Assembly: GCA_902557775.1 (NCBI GenBank)
Contig: CACEBD010000001.1
Location: 62,001 to 126,000, forward strand
Length of the DNA: 64,000 nt
Origin: an uncultured Pelagibacteraceae bacterium
Lineage (GTDB): Bacteria > Pseudomonadota > Alphaproteobacteria > Pelagibacterales > Pelagibacteraceae
Reading direction: 5' to 3'
In this document: positions 42,549 to 51,737 of the stretch, one piece after another
Numbering within the stretch: position 1 is the first letter of the stretch
How the letters are laid out: each line of letters opens with the position of its first letter
The notes under the pieces: generated by a model
The model's database searches: none
What the model saw: only the letters and a program-made list of their open reading frames with translations
Told to the model about the DNA's origin: nothing
Program-made: the position numbers and the translations under genes

Positions 42549-42917
42549 TCAAGTTTTTTTTGACCTTTTTCTTATTAAAAAAACAATAATTGCACCTCCA
42601 AAGACCAGTACTAAATAAGGAAGACTCCACAGTAAAAGATTACCAGCGTTTAGCTTAGGATTATATAAGATCCAGTCTCCATATTTTTCTGAGAGAAAAT
42701 CATAAATTTCATCCTCTGATTTGCCGTTCTTAATCAAGTCTTTAACAACCATTTTAAGCGTTATAGCAAAATCAGAATTTGAATCAGCTATTGATTGGCC
42801 TTGGCAAACTAAACATCTTAGATTTTTATGTATTTTACTTTCATCAATTGTCTCAGTTGAACCAAGATTTAAATTAAAGCTAATAAAAAAAATGGTCAGA
42901 AAAATTTTTATCTTCAT
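42549..42917 (-). CDS. ccmH: Cytochrome c maturation protein CcmH
   Basis: This is a thiol-redox protein that reduces apocytochrome c for heme ligation. The protein has 122 residues with a signal peptide, the CxxC motif RCLVCQGQSI (C35 and C38), DFLSEKYGDWILYNP, and a C-terminal membrane anchor. It overlaps ccmG by 4 bases. It is the short CcmH; no CcmI follows. Confidence 0.95.
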   Translation of the reverse strand: MKIKIFLTIFFISFNLNLGSTETIDESKIHKNLRCLVCQGQSIADSNSDFAITLKMVVKDLIKNGKSEDEIYDFLSEKYGDWILYNPKLNAGNLLLWSLPYLVLVFGGAIIVFLIRKRSKKT

Positions 42918-43435
42918 AAATTATTTATTATTTCTTTTATACTATTAAGGTCTTGTTTTGTAAGAGGTCCGACAAATTTTTTTATTATCGTTAATTTGTC
43001 ATCTATTAAAATACTTTCAGGGATACCATATATTCCAAAATTGACCGACTGTTTCCCATTGCTATCTCTAGTCAAATATTTATAAGGATTACCCAAATCT
43101 TTTAGAAATTTTAAAGCATTATTTTTTTTATCTTTAAAATTCACTCCTAATATTTTAATATTATTTTCTTTTGACAATTCCATCAAATGCGGATGTTCTA
43201 CTCTACATGGAGCACACCAAGATGCCCAAAAGTTGATTAAAGTAAAACTATTCTTTTTAAAATCATCGTTTGTAAAAATACTATCATCTTCAAAACTTAC
43301 TAATTCTATTTCGCCTAATTTATTTCCAATTAAAGACTCTGTATTATAATTTAAATTTTTGTTTAACGATAAAAAAAATATTCCAAGAATAAAAATTAAA
43401 AGAAATATTATTGTAATCTTAATTATTTTTTGCAT
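42914..43435 (-). CDS. ccmG: Periplasmic thioredoxin CcmG (DsbE)
   Basis: This is a membrane-anchored periplasmic thiol reductant of cytochrome c maturation. The protein has 173 residues: an N-terminal anchor (about 4-24), then a thioredoxin fold with INFWASWCAPCRVEHP (C74, C77) and the cis-proline region YGIPESILID. It overlaps ccmF by 17 bases. Confidence 0.95.
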   Translation of the reverse strand: MQKIIKITIIFLLIFILGIFFLSLNKNLNYNTESLIGNKLGEIELVSFEDDSIFTNDDFKKNSFTLINFWASWCAPCRVEHPHLMELSKENNIKILGVNFKDKKNNALKFLKDLGNPYKYLTRDSNGKQSVNFGIYGIPESILIDDKLTIIKKFVGPLTKQDLNSIKEIINNL

Positions 43436-45293
43436 TTCTTATGAAGCTTAAAAATCCACCAAATGATAGCATGATAACTGAAATCCAGATCCAAATCATA
43501 AGTGGTTTTTCTTGAAATTTAATATTGTAATAATCTGAACGATCTATGTTGCTCATTGTTAAGTAATAATCTCTAAAAAAATTTGTTTTAATTGAAGCTT
43601 CGTAAGTTAAAGTTTGAGGATTATCATAAATTCTAATCTCTGGATTTAAGGTCCTTTTTTTGTTGGTAGATAAATCACTTATTTGAATTTTGCCTATAAC
43701 AGCTTTATAATTGTCATACTGTTGTAATTTTAAATCTTTAAGTTCAAAATTATAATTGTCAATTTTTTTTGTTTCACCTAATTTTAAATTAAAATCTTTT
43801 TCAATTGAAAAATTATGATTTAATCCTATAAAAAAAATTAAAAAACCGAAAGAAAAATGTGAGATGATTCTCGCAAAATTAATCTTTGGTTTTTTAAATG
43901 CGTCCAAGATAGTTGAAATAATCAAAAATACCGATGAAATAATGATTAAATTGGAAATTAGACTATAACTTTTAAAGAAATAAGTGATAATAAAATTTAC
44001 AGCTATTGCCCCAGCAATTATTTTTAATAAATCTTTAAAATTTAAATATTCATTTTTTATCCATTTCACTTTCGGACCAACAGCCATAAAAAATAAAAAG
44101 ATAATTACAACAGGTGTTATCACCGAATTATAAAAAGGAGGACCGACTGAAATTTTATTGTTTGAAATTGCGTCAGTAAAAATTGGGTATAAAGTTCCTA
44201 ATAAAACAGTAATTAGGTAAAACATCATAAACCAGTTATTTATCAAGATGAATGTTTCTTTGCTATTAGAGTTGATTTGATCATTTGTTGGTTTGTATTT
44301 AGCGAATAAAATATAAACCGATGCAAATATCATTAAGCTTAGAAATGATAAAATATAAATTCCTCTAGAGGGGTCATTGGCAAATGTATGAACAGAATTA
44401 AGTATTCCGGATCTCACTAAGAAGGTTCCTGTCACACTTAAAGTAAATGTTAACAAACAAAGTATGATCGACCAAAAATAAAGTATATTTCTTTTTTCTA
44501 AAACTAATAGTGAATGCAACAATGCAGTCATAGCAAACCAGGGAAGTAAAGATGCATTTTCAACAGGATCCCAAAACCAAAATCCGCCCCAACCTAACTC
44601 GTAATAGGCCCAAATTGATCCAACTAGAATTCCAAGTGTTTGAAAAGACCAAGAAATGATTACCCAACTTTTAATTGATTGTGCAAAAGATTTACCAGAA
44701 TAATTTGTAATTACAGAAGCCATAGCTGCGGAAAAATATATAGAGGACCCCACAAAACCCACATAAAGTAATGGAGGGTGAATAGCTAAAGCTGGATCTT
44801 GTAAAATAGGATTTAATCCAAGCCCTTCTTTTGGAACAGGGCTTATAGAGCTAAAAGGATTCGAATTAAATAAAATAAAAAATAAAAAACCTAAAATTAA
44901 AATATTTTGAATGATTAAAGTATTTATTCTGTAATTTTTTGGATGATTTTTATTTGTAATAAGAAACAAAAATGAAAAAATTGTCAAAATAATTACCCAA
45001 AGCAATAAACTACCCTCATGATTTCCCCAAGTTCCGGAAATTTTATAGAAAATTGGTTTTAGTGTATGCGAGTTCTGGTAAACGTTTATTAAAGAAAAAT
45101 CGGACACCATGAAAGCTCCGACTAATGTGAAAAAACAAATTAAAATAGTTGTGCTTTGTAGCAAACTAATTTTATAAATACTTTTGAATATCATATTGTT
45201 AGTTTTTTTTAGACAAGCAAACGATTGGAAGATAATAAAAAAAGTAAATAAAATACTTAAAAGTAATAAAAAATTTCCAGTATTACTCAGCAT
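43419..45293 (-). CDS. ccmF: Cytochrome c heme lyase subunit CcmF
   Basis: This large membrane protein attaches heme to apocytochrome c. The protein has 624 residues and many membrane segments. The tryptophan-rich heme-handling motif is WGGFWFWDPVENASLLPW, and conserved histidines are in GNHEGSLLLW and IHPPLLYVG. It overlaps ccmE and ccmG. Confidence 0.96.
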   Translation of the reverse strand: MLSNTGNFLLLLSILFTFFIIFQSFACLKKTNNMIFKSIYKISLLQSTTILICFFTLVGAFMVSDFSLINVYQNSHTLKPIFYKISGTWGNHEGSLLLWVIILTIFSFLFLITNKNHPKNYRINTLIIQNILILGFLFFILFNSNPFSSISPVPKEGLGLNPILQDPALAIHPPLLYVGFVGSSIYFSAAMASVITNYSGKSFAQSIKSWVIISWSFQTLGILVGSIWAYYELGWGGFWFWDPVENASLLPWFAMTALLHSLLVLEKRNILYFWSIILCLLTFTLSVTGTFLVRSGILNSVHTFANDPSRGIYILSFLSLMIFASVYILFAKYKPTNDQINSNSKETFILINNWFMMFYLITVLLGTLYPIFTDAISNNKISVGPPFYNSVITPVVIIFLFFMAVGPKVKWIKNEYLNFKDLLKIIAGAIAVNFIITYFFKSYSLISNLIIISSVFLIISTILDAFKKPKINFARIISHFSFGFLIFFIGLNHNFSIEKDFNLKLGETKKIDNYNFELKDLKLQQYDNYKAVIGKIQISDLSTNKKRTLNPEIRIYDNPQTLTYEASIKTNFFRDYYLTMSNIDRSDYYNIKFQEKPLMIWIWISVIMLSFGGFLSFIRNAKNN

Positions 45294-45711
45294 TTTCTTT
45301 CATGATATTTTTTAACTCTGGGGGCATATAATTTTCGTCATGTTTAGCAAGAATTCTTTCCGCAATAAAAAATTTTTTATCTTGTAATTTCCCTTCTGCT
45401 ACTACTCCTTTGCCTTCAGCAAACAAGTTTGGTATTGTACCTTTAAAACTTACCTCTACCTCATTTTTAAAATCAGTAATTATAAATCTTATTTCCTGAT
45501 CTTTAATATTAAGTGTATTTTTTTTTACCATTCCGCCAACTCTCATTTTTTTATTATAGTTAATATCTTGGCTAATTTTTATATCTGTAGGTGAATTAAA
45601 GTATAATATATTTTTGTTAAGAGCATTTAAAATCAAAAAAACTCCAATTATAGATAATAATAAAAATATTGATAAAAGAGAGGCTCTTTTTTTTACTTTT
45701 TTAGGAAGCAT
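45283..45711 (-). CDS. ccmE: Heme chaperone CcmE
   Basis: This periplasmic heme chaperone holds heme covalently before transfer to CcmF. The protein has 142 residues with an N-terminal anchor, an OB fold (MRVGGMVKKNTLN), and the heme-binding LAKHDENYMPPE, with H124 and Y128. Confidence 0.96.
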   Translation of the reverse strand: MLPKKVKKRASLLSIFLLLSIIGVFLILNALNKNILYFNSPTDIKISQDINYNKKMRVGGMVKKNTLNIKDQEIRFIITDFKNEVEVSFKGTIPNLFAEGKGVVAEGKLQDKKFFIAERILAKHDENYMPPELKNIMKENAE

Positions 45712-45719
45712 TAAATGCT

Positions 45720-45953
45720 TTAGATAGTTTTATTATAAGAAGATAAGATTTTTGATGCAATTTTAGAATTTTCGATAACTATTTTTTTCTGCTCAATTGG
45801 AAGTTCGTTAATTTCTTTAGCGAATTCCTCTTCGTACTTTCTTAAAGTTTTACGAGTTTTGTAATAAAAAATCCCACAAACTAAAAAAGTTAGAATAAAG
45901 GATGACCACACAAAAATTCCGTAACCGTTCATTAAAATTAAATCACTAATCAT
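45720..45953 (-). CDS. ccmD: Heme exporter protein CcmD
   Basis: This is a small membrane protein needed to release holo-CcmE from CcmC. The 77 residues have one membrane helix (about 12-30) and a charged cytoplasmic tail. The NGYGIFVWSSFILTFLV segment resembles the CcmD pattern. Its start overlaps the ccmC stop by 4 bases. The call depends largely on position. Confidence 0.85.
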   Translation of the reverse strand: MISDLILMNGYGIFVWSSFILTFLVCGIFYYKTRKTLRKYEEEFAKEINELPIEQKKIVIENSKIASKILSSYNKTI

Positions 45954-46657
45954 AATCTTTTTAAATTTTTTTTCTTGATTCTAATGATTTCTGTCTTGTA
46001 TTTCATTAGAAAAATTAACGCACAATACATTATTAATACAAAAAACATAAGTAATAGTGGCATTAACATTGAAGAATGTATTGTGCTTGATCCTATTATT
46101 TTTATGCTAGCAGGTTGATGAAGAGTACTCCACCATTCAACAGAGTATTTTATGATTGGTATATTTATTAATCCAAATGCAGCAATAATACTTGAAATTT
46201 TATTAGCTCTGTCTTCATCTGAAACTAATTTATGAATAAAAATAAATGCTAGATAGAAAAGTGCTAATATAAGCATAGAAGAAATTCTTGCATCCCAAGC
46301 CCAAAAAGTTCCCCAAGTAGGCTTTCCCCAAATAGATCCAGTAACAATTGCAATACAAGTAAACATCAAACCAATAGGTGCAATACTTTTAGTAATTATT
46401 GTGAGGTGTTTAATTTTAAAAATAAAATTAAAAATTGAGAATAGTGCTATACATGAAAAAGAAGCTAAACTAATCCAAGCGGCAGGTACATGTACATACA
46501 TAATTCTAACACTGTCTCCTTGCAAATAATCTGGTGGAGAAAAAACTAGCGCAAATGATAAACCAGCGATTAGTAATGCGAAAAAAATTGAATTAATAAA
46601 ATTCGTCAATTTTTCTATCCAAGTAAAAATGTTGTTATTGTAAAAAAAATTAAACAT
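45950..46657 (-). CDS. ccmC: Heme exporter protein CcmC
   Basis: This membrane protein loads heme onto CcmE. The protein has 235 residues with six membrane segments. The WWD motif WGKPTWGTFWAWDARISSML and flanking histidines (VHVPAAWISL, WWSTLHQPASI) are present. It is the first ccm gene of the cluster; ccmA and ccmB are not in the window. Confidence 0.96.
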   Translation of the reverse strand: MFNFFYNNNIFTWIEKLTNFINSIFFALLIAGLSFALVFSPPDYLQGDSVRIMYVHVPAAWISLASFSCIALFSIFNFIFKIKHLTIITKSIAPIGLMFTCIAIVTGSIWGKPTWGTFWAWDARISSMLILALFYLAFIFIHKLVSDEDRANKISSIIAAFGLINIPIIKYSVEWWSTLHQPASIKIIGSSTIHSSMLMPLLLMFFVLIMYCALIFLMKYKTEIIRIKKKNLKRL

Positions 46658-46696
46658 CTGCCTTAACTACTATAATATTTTTTTTTTGTGAAGTTC

Positions 46697-46831
46697 TATT
46701 ATAAGCCCAACTGAGAACTGGAGGGAGTAATATAAGAAGTTTATTCCCAATTGGGCTAAAACATCATTAAGATAGCTGCTCTCTGTGTCACATATTTGAA
46801 TAAATGGTGTTTTATTTTAGGCGACAGCTAA
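46697..46831 (+). ncRNA. Candidate structured RNA of unknown class between ccmC and hspQ
   Basis: This 174-base gap holds two nested hairpin domains. Domain 1 pairs 46704-46710 with 46751-46757 (7 bp) around 46723-46730 with 46741-46748 (8 bp including a G-U). Domain 2 pairs 46773-46778 with 46825-46830 and, inside, 46789-46791 with 46807-46809 and 46794-46797 with 46802-46805. The G-U pairs (46727 with 46744, 46793 with 46806) form only in plus-strand RNA, hence the strand call. No terminator is seen. A leader of ccmC or 3' end of hspQ on the minus strand remains possible. It was compared by eye with 6S and tmRNA features and does not match. Confidence 0.4.
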
Positions 46832-47155
46832 TTAATTTGAAATTTTGAAGTAACTTGAGCCTTTTTTTCCTGAAAAAATTTCTTCAATTAAAGGATGCTT
46901 AAGAGGTTCATTAGATTTATCTAATAATAAATTTTGTTCAGAAACGTATGCTTCGTAAGTTACTTCATTACTTTCAGCTAATAGATGATAGAAAGGCTGA
47001 TCTTTTCTTGGTCTTACCTCTTTTGGTATTGATTGATACCATTCTTCGGAATTATTAAATTCAAAATCTACGTCGTAAATAACACCCCTAAAATCGAAAT
47101 GTCGATGCTTAACAACCTCACCAATTGAAAATTTTGCTTTATTACTTGTTGCCAT
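46832..47155 (-). CDS. hspQ: Heat shock protein HspQ / hemimethylated DNA-binding YccV family
   Basis: This is a small protein of the HspQ (YccV) family, which affects protein turnover and was first noted for binding hemimethylated DNA. The protein has 107 residues. Characteristic parts are FSIGEVVKHRHFDFRGVIYDV and QPFYHLLAESNEVTYEAYVS. It stands alone, divergent from ispZ. Confidence 0.9.
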   Translation of the reverse strand: MATSNKAKFSIGEVVKHRHFDFRGVIYDVDFEFNNSEEWYQSIPKEVRPRKDQPFYHLLAESNEVTYEAYVSEQNLLLDKSNEPLKHPLIEEIFSGKKGSSYFKISN

Positions 47156-47232
47156 TCTTAATAGTTAATAATATTTTTTTTAAAATCAATATCTAATTTG
47201 TTTAAATTTAATAATATGTTAGTCTCTTTATT

Positions 47233-47778
47233 GTGAATAAGTCATTTTTAAAATTTGTTACTGACTTTGGGCCTTTATTAATTTTTTTCACGATCTATTA
47301 TAAAACTGGAAACAATTTATCTGCTGCTATTCCACCATTAATTATTTCAACTATTATTGCTATTGCAATTATGTATTTTGTAGAAAAGAAAATTCCTTTT
47401 GTTCCATTGATAGGGGGAGTAATTATTACACTTTTTGGGGGCCTTACTCTGTATTTTGATAATCCTATATTTATTTATATGAAGCCAACAATAGTTAATA
47501 TAATTTTTGCAGGAATATTAATTGCAAGTAAAGTTTTTTTTCAAAAAAATTTTCTAAAATTTTTTTTAAAAACTGCTTTTCAACTGCAAGAAATTGGATG
47601 GGACAAGTTGAATTTTAGATGGGCTTATTTTTTTATTTTTTTAGCAATATTGAATGAAATTGTTTGGAGGACCCAACCTGAAGCTACTTGGGTAAACTTC
47701 AAAGTGTGGGGTATTTTACCTATTACTTTTATATTCACAGCTTCTCAAGTACCTTTAATTAAAAAATATAAATTATGA
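47233..47778 (+). CDS. ispZ: Septation protein A family membrane protein (IspZ/YciB)
   Basis: This is an inner-membrane protein implicated in septation and envelope integrity. The protein has 181 residues with about five hydrophobic segments. Family motifs are FGPLLIFFTIYYKTG and LNEIVWRTQPEATWVNFKVWG. The start is GTG at 47233, since no earlier ATG exists and the sequence matches from there. It overlaps the DUF2794 gene by 4 bases. Confidence 0.92.
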   Translation: MNKSFLKFVTDFGPLLIFFTIYYKTGNNLSAAIPPLIISTIIAIAIMYFVEKKIPFVPLIGGVIITLFGGLTLYFDNPIFIYMKPTIVNIIFAGILIASKVFFQKNFLKFFLKTAFQLQEIGWDKLNFRWAYFFIFLAILNEIVWRTQPEATWVNFKVWGILPITFIFTASQVPLIKKYKL

Positions 47779-48122
47779 AAAAAATTAAATTGATCATTAA
47801 TAACGATTTTAAAAAAAATGAAAGAGAGAGATTTTTTATTAAGAGAGAATTGCAATGTATTTTAAATCTATATGCGAAAATGGTCTCTAATGGCTCTTGG
47901 AAAGATTACTCTCTCTCAACTGGAACAAGAGAAGTTTCATTTGATGTTTATCAAAGATCATCTGATAAACCCGTGTTAAGAATTACAAAAAACTTAAAGC
48001 CGAATTATTTTAATGAAAAATATTTAATCAAAGATAAAGACGGGAAAGTGATTAAAAAGTCAGAAAGTTTAAATCTCCTAATAGATAGAACTAGCTGGAA
48101 TAGATTAAAAATTATTAAATAA
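47775..48122 (+). CDS. DUF2794 family protein
   Basis: This is a conserved alphaproteobacterial protein of unknown function, 115 residues, soluble and basic. The family pattern is seen in FIKRELQCILNLYAKMVSNGSWKDYSL followed by VSFDVYQRSSDKPVLRI. It is likely co-transcribed with ispZ (ATGA overlap). It ends directly against the convergent Bax-inhibitor gene. Confidence 0.82.
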   Translation: MKKIKLIINNDFKKNERERFFIKRELQCILNLYAKMVSNGSWKDYSLSTGTREVSFDVYQRSSDKPVLRITKNLKPNYFNEKYLIKDKDGKVIKKSESLNLLIDRTSWNRLKIIK

Positions 48123-48866
48123 TTATCTTCTTTGACCGAAAAGTCTTAAAAGCATGATGAAAAGATTTATAAAATCAAGGTAAAGCGTTAAAGCTCCCAT
48201 AACAGCTTTCTTGCCCATCAGCTCACCACTATCGCTTACTAAATACATATTTTTAATTTTTTGAGTATCGTAAGCAGTTAAACCAACGAAAATTAAAACC
48301 CCTAAAATAGAAATCACAAAATACATCATTGCTGATTTCATAAATAGATTAACTAAAGATGCAATTATAATTCCAATTAGGCCCATCATTAAAAAAGATC
48401 CTAACTTAGTTAAATCTCTTTTAGTAGTATAACCATAAATACTCATTGCTCCAAAAGTTCCTGCGGTAATAAAAAAGACTCTTGCTATACTAGCTTCAGT
48501 GTAAATTACAAAAATTGATGAAAGTGATAAGCCCATCAATCCTGCAAAAATCCAAAAAACTGTCTGTGCTTTAGAAGCACTCATTTTAGCAATGCCAAAA
48601 CTCATATAAAAAACTACTCCTAATGGTGCTAACATTACAACCCAAGCTAAACCTGTATTATAAAGTGAATTACCTAATGGAGATAAAATTAATGGCTCAA
48701 AAGACTGTACTGCAAATTTTGCTGTTAATAGAGCAACAAATCCTGTTAAGACTAAAGCCGAAGCCATGTAGTTATAGACTTTAAGCATGTAAGAACGCAG
48801 ACCCTGATCTATAATTGCTTCAGAAGCTGACGAACGAACTGTAGATCTTTGTTTATTAATTTCCAT
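48123..48866 (-). CDS. Bax inhibitor-1/YccA family membrane protein
   Basis: This integral membrane protein belongs to the BI-1 (TMBIM) family, whose bacterial members can leak calcium or interact with FtsH. The protein has 247 residues and seven hydrophobic segments. The GLTAYDTQKIKNMYLVSD segment holds the paired aspartate region, and YLDFINLFIMLLRLFG is the C-terminal signature. It is a single gene, divergent from the aldo/keto reductase. Confidence 0.92.
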   Translation of the reverse strand: MEINKQRSTVRSSASEAIIDQGLRSYMLKVYNYMASALVLTGFVALLTAKFAVQSFEPLILSPLGNSLYNTGLAWVVMLAPLGVVFYMSFGIAKMSASKAQTVFWIFAGLMGLSLSSIFVIYTEASIARVFFITAGTFGAMSIYGYTTKRDLTKLGSFLMMGLIGIIIASLVNLFMKSAMMYFVISILGVLIFVGLTAYDTQKIKNMYLVSDSGELMGKKAVMGALTLYLDFINLFIMLLRLFGQRR

Positions 48867-48911
48867 AACTGATTATATAAGTTTTTTTAAATACTTTTCA
48901 ATAGGCAAAAA

Positions 48912-48940
48912 TTGACCTAAAAAACTGTTATAATTATTAA
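48912..48940 (+). promoter_or_regulatory. Candidate sigma-70 promoter of the aldo/keto reductase gene
   Basis: TTGACC (48912-48917) and TATTAA (48935-48940) are 17 bases apart, with a TATAAT just inside at 48929-48934. Transcription would begin close to the ATG at 48947, giving a very short or absent leader. Confidence 0.4.
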
Positions 48941-48946
48941 GTTTTT

Positions 48947-49984
48947 ATGAAATTTAAAAAATTGGGCACTACAGATTTAGATGTGAGCTTAATATGTTTA
49001 GGAACTATGACATGGGGCACACAAAATACTGAAAAAGATGCTTTTGAACAAATGGATTACTCCTTAAGTGAGGGGATTAACTTTTTTGACACTGCAGAAC
49101 TTTACTCGGTCCCCCCTAACTCGGACTCTTATGGCAAAACCGAAGTGATGATTGGAAATTGGTTTGAAAAAAGAAAAAACAGAAAAAAAATAATCTTAGC
49201 TTCAAAAGTTGCAGGCCCAGGATGTAGTTGGATAAGAGGTGGAGGAAATAATTTTAATGAAAAAACAATTGGAACAGCAATCGATGGAAGTTTAAAAAGA
49301 TTAAAAACAGATTATATAGACTTATACCAATTGCATTGGCCCGAAAGATCAACCAATTACTTCGGCAAAAGAGAATATGCTATTGATAGTGATGAAGGTG
49401 AATGGAATAGCTTTGAAAGCGTTCTACAGGCCCTAGAAAAATTTATCAAGAGCGGAAAGATTAGATACATTGGCATGTCAAATGAAACTCCATACGGTCT
49501 TTCAAGATACATTGAATTATCTAAAAGTAAAAAATTACCTAGGATGATGTCGGTACAAAACCCTTACAATTTAGTTAATAGAACTTATGAAATCGGAATG
49601 TCTGAAATTTCAATAAGAGAAAAATGTGGACTTCTAGTTTATTACCCTCTTGCTACAGGTGCGCTTTCTGGAAAATATAGAAATGGTAAAATGCCAAAGA
49701 ATTCTAGACAAGCTTTGTTCAAAGGTTGGGAAAGACATCTTAATCCTTTAGCTATGAAAGCTTACGAAGAATATTATAAATTAGCTAAGGAAAGTAATTT
49801 GACAATGGCTCAGCTAGCACAGGCTTTTGTAAACACAAGACCTTTTGTTACGAGTAATATAATCGGGGCAACAACAATGGAGCAATTAAAGGAAAATATA
49901 GATAGTGTAAATATTAAACTATCCGATGAAATTTTAAATAAGATTGATGTTATCCATAATAATAACCCAAATCCATCTCCTTAG
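48947..49984 (+). CDS. Aldo/keto reductase (Tas-like)
   Basis: This NADPH-dependent oxidoreductase has a TIM-barrel fold, 345 residues. The catalytic Asp-Tyr-Lys-His set is in FFDTAELYS, ILASKV and YQLHWPERST. The NADPH region is ASNIIGATTMEQLKENI-like (SNIIGATTMEQL). It is closest to the E. coli Tas type in length and motifs. The substrate is unknown. Confidence 0.88.
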   Translation: MKFKKLGTTDLDVSLICLGTMTWGTQNTEKDAFEQMDYSLSEGINFFDTAELYSVPPNSDSYGKTEVMIGNWFEKRKNRKKIILASKVAGPGCSWIRGGGNNFNEKTIGTAIDGSLKRLKTDYIDLYQLHWPERSTNYFGKREYAIDSDEGEWNSFESVLQALEKFIKSGKIRYIGMSNETPYGLSRYIELSKSKKLPRMMSVQNPYNLVNRTYEIGMSEISIREKCGLLVYYPLATGALSGKYRNGKMPKNSRQALFKGWERHLNPLAMKAYEEYYKLAKESNLTMAQLAQAFVNTRPFVTSNIIGATTMEQLKENIDSVNIKLSDEILNKIDVIHNNNPNPSP

Positions 49985-50029
49985 AATACAAAGCATTGAA
50001 ATAGATAATTTTTAGTATAAAAATAAAAT

Positions 50030-50530
50030 ATGTCAGTTAAAAAAATTTTTGTAATACTAATTCTGTGTTTATTTTCTGTGAATGTTTTTGCTATTACGCC
50101 AAGATCAACAGGAAAATATAAAAACTGGGAGAGCTTTATAGCAGAAACTGATAAAGGAAAAATTTGCTTTGCTCAAACTGTTCCAACAAAAAGAGCACCA
50201 GCTGCTGTAAAAAGAAATAAATCAAAGTTATTTGTAACTTTCAGGCCTTCCGAAGAAATCAAAGATGAAGTGAGTTTGACAAGTGGCCATGATTATAAAA
50301 CATCAAGTGTAACCGCTAGCTCTGGAAAAAGAAGATACTCTTTTTTTTCACAAAAAGATTTTGCTTGGTTGTTGGATGATCAGGAAGAGAAAAAATTTAT
50401 TCAATTAATGAAAAAAGCAACTGACATAATTGTAAAAGCTAGAACCACTAAAGGGGCTGAGACCACTGATCACTATTCTATGATGGGATTTACAAAGGCG
50501 TATAACACAGCAAAAAAAACTTGCAGCTAA
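50030..50530 (+). CDS. Invasion-associated locus B (IalB)-like secreted protein
   Basis: This probable periplasmic protein of 166 residues has a signal peptide (residues 1 to about 21, ending NVFA). The mature part has the IalB-family layout: a WESFIAETDKGKICFAQTVP strand pair, a cysteine near the start and one at the end (KKTCS) that may form a disulfide. Family function is unclear. Its stop abuts argG, which follows directly. Confidence 0.65.
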   Translation: MSVKKIFVILILCLFSVNVFAITPRSTGKYKNWESFIAETDKGKICFAQTVPTKRAPAAVKRNKSKLFVTFRPSEEIKDEVSLTSGHDYKTSSVTASSGKRRYSFFSQKDFAWLLDDQEEKKFIQLMKKATDIIVKARTTKGAETTDHYSMMGFTKAYNTAKKTCS

Positions 50531-51715
50531 ATGAAAAAAATTGTTTTAGCCTACTCAGGCGGTTTGGATACATCTATAATTTTAAGATGGTTGCAAGAAA
50601 ATTATAATGCTGAAGTAATTGCTTACACCTGTGATATTGGACAAGTTTTAGATAAAAAAAAAATTATCAAAAATGCTGAAAGACTGGGCGTTAAAAAAAT
50701 AATTATTGAAAATTTAAAAAATAACTTTGTGAAAGATTATATTTTTCCAATGATAAGAGCTCATGCAGTTTATGAGGGAGTATATCTATTAGGCACATCT
50801 ATTGCCAGGCCGTTAATTGCAAAAAGACAAGTTGAAATTGCAAAAAAATTTAAGGCTTTTGCAGTTTCGCATGGCGCGACTGGGAAAGGTAACGATCAAG
50901 TAAGATTCGAGCTAAGTTACTCATATTTTGGTAAAAGTAAGATTAAAACAATAGCGCCATGGAGAGAATGGAAATTACAATCAAGAGCAGATTTAATTAA
51001 ATACGCTAAAAAAAATAATATACCAATTCCTAAAGATAAAAAAGGAGCGCCGCCATTTTCTGTAGATGACAATATTTTTCATACATCAACTGAAGGCAAG
51101 GTTTTAGAGAACCCAAAAAATTCCGCTCCTGAATTTATTTATCAGAGGACAGTTTCACCACAAAAAGCTCCTAATAAACCTACAAAAGTAAAAATTACTT
51201 TTAAAAACAGTGATCCAATTGCAGTAAATGGAAAAAAATTAAATCCTGAAAAGCTTTTAAATAAATTGAATATTCTGGCTGGAAAAAATGGAATAGGAAG
51301 AGTTGATCTAGTTGAAAATAGATTTATTGGGATTAAATCCAGAGGTGTTTACGAAACTCCAGGTGGTACTGTGTTATATGCTGCACATAGAGCTATAGAG
51401 TCTGTTACTCTTGATAAAGAAACCGCTCATAAAAAAGAGAGGGTAATGCCAGAGTATGCTGAGCTAGTATATAACGGATACTGGTTTTCGAAAAAAAGAT
51501 TAAAATTACAAAAATTAATTGATAGAAAGAGAAGCAAAGTATCTGGTGAAATTGTTTTAAGTTTGTACAAAGGGAACATAACTGTACTGTCAAGAAGAAC
51601 GAAAAATAAAGCTTATTCAATGAAAAAAGTTTCTTTTGAGGAGAATAAAACCTTTAATAAAAGAAAAGTTGAAAATTTCATAAAATTTCACTCTAAACAG
51701 TTAAATAAAGCCTAA
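50531..51715 (+). CDS. argG: Argininosuccinate synthase
   Basis: It joins citrulline and aspartate with ATP in arginine synthesis. The protein has 394 residues. Motifs include VLAYSGGLDTSIILRWL (PP-loop), GATGKGNDQVRFEL and DDNIFHTSTEGKVLENP. The AT-rich composition gives a high lysine content. It is butted to the IalB-like gene. Confidence 0.97.
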   Translation: MKKIVLAYSGGLDTSIILRWLQENYNAEVIAYTCDIGQVLDKKKIIKNAERLGVKKIIIENLKNNFVKDYIFPMIRAHAVYEGVYLLGTSIARPLIAKRQVEIAKKFKAFAVSHGATGKGNDQVRFELSYSYFGKSKIKTIAPWREWKLQSRADLIKYAKKNNIPIPKDKKGAPPFSVDDNIFHTSTEGKVLENPKNSAPEFIYQRTVSPQKAPNKPTKVKITFKNSDPIAVNGKKLNPEKLLNKLNILAGKNGIGRVDLVENRFIGIKSRGVYETPGGTVLYAAHRAIESVTLDKETAHKKERVMPEYAELVYNGYWFSKKRLKLQKLIDRKRSKVSGEIVLSLYKGNITVLSRRTKNKAYSMKKVSFEENKTFNKRKVENFIKFHSKQLNKA

Positions 51716-51737
51716 ATTTTTGATAGATTAATTACTG

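Noticed and set aside
46658-46831. 6S RNA or tmRNA
   Set aside because: The two side-by-side domains do not form the long rod with central bubble of 6S, and there is no tRNA-like acceptor or tag-coding frame.
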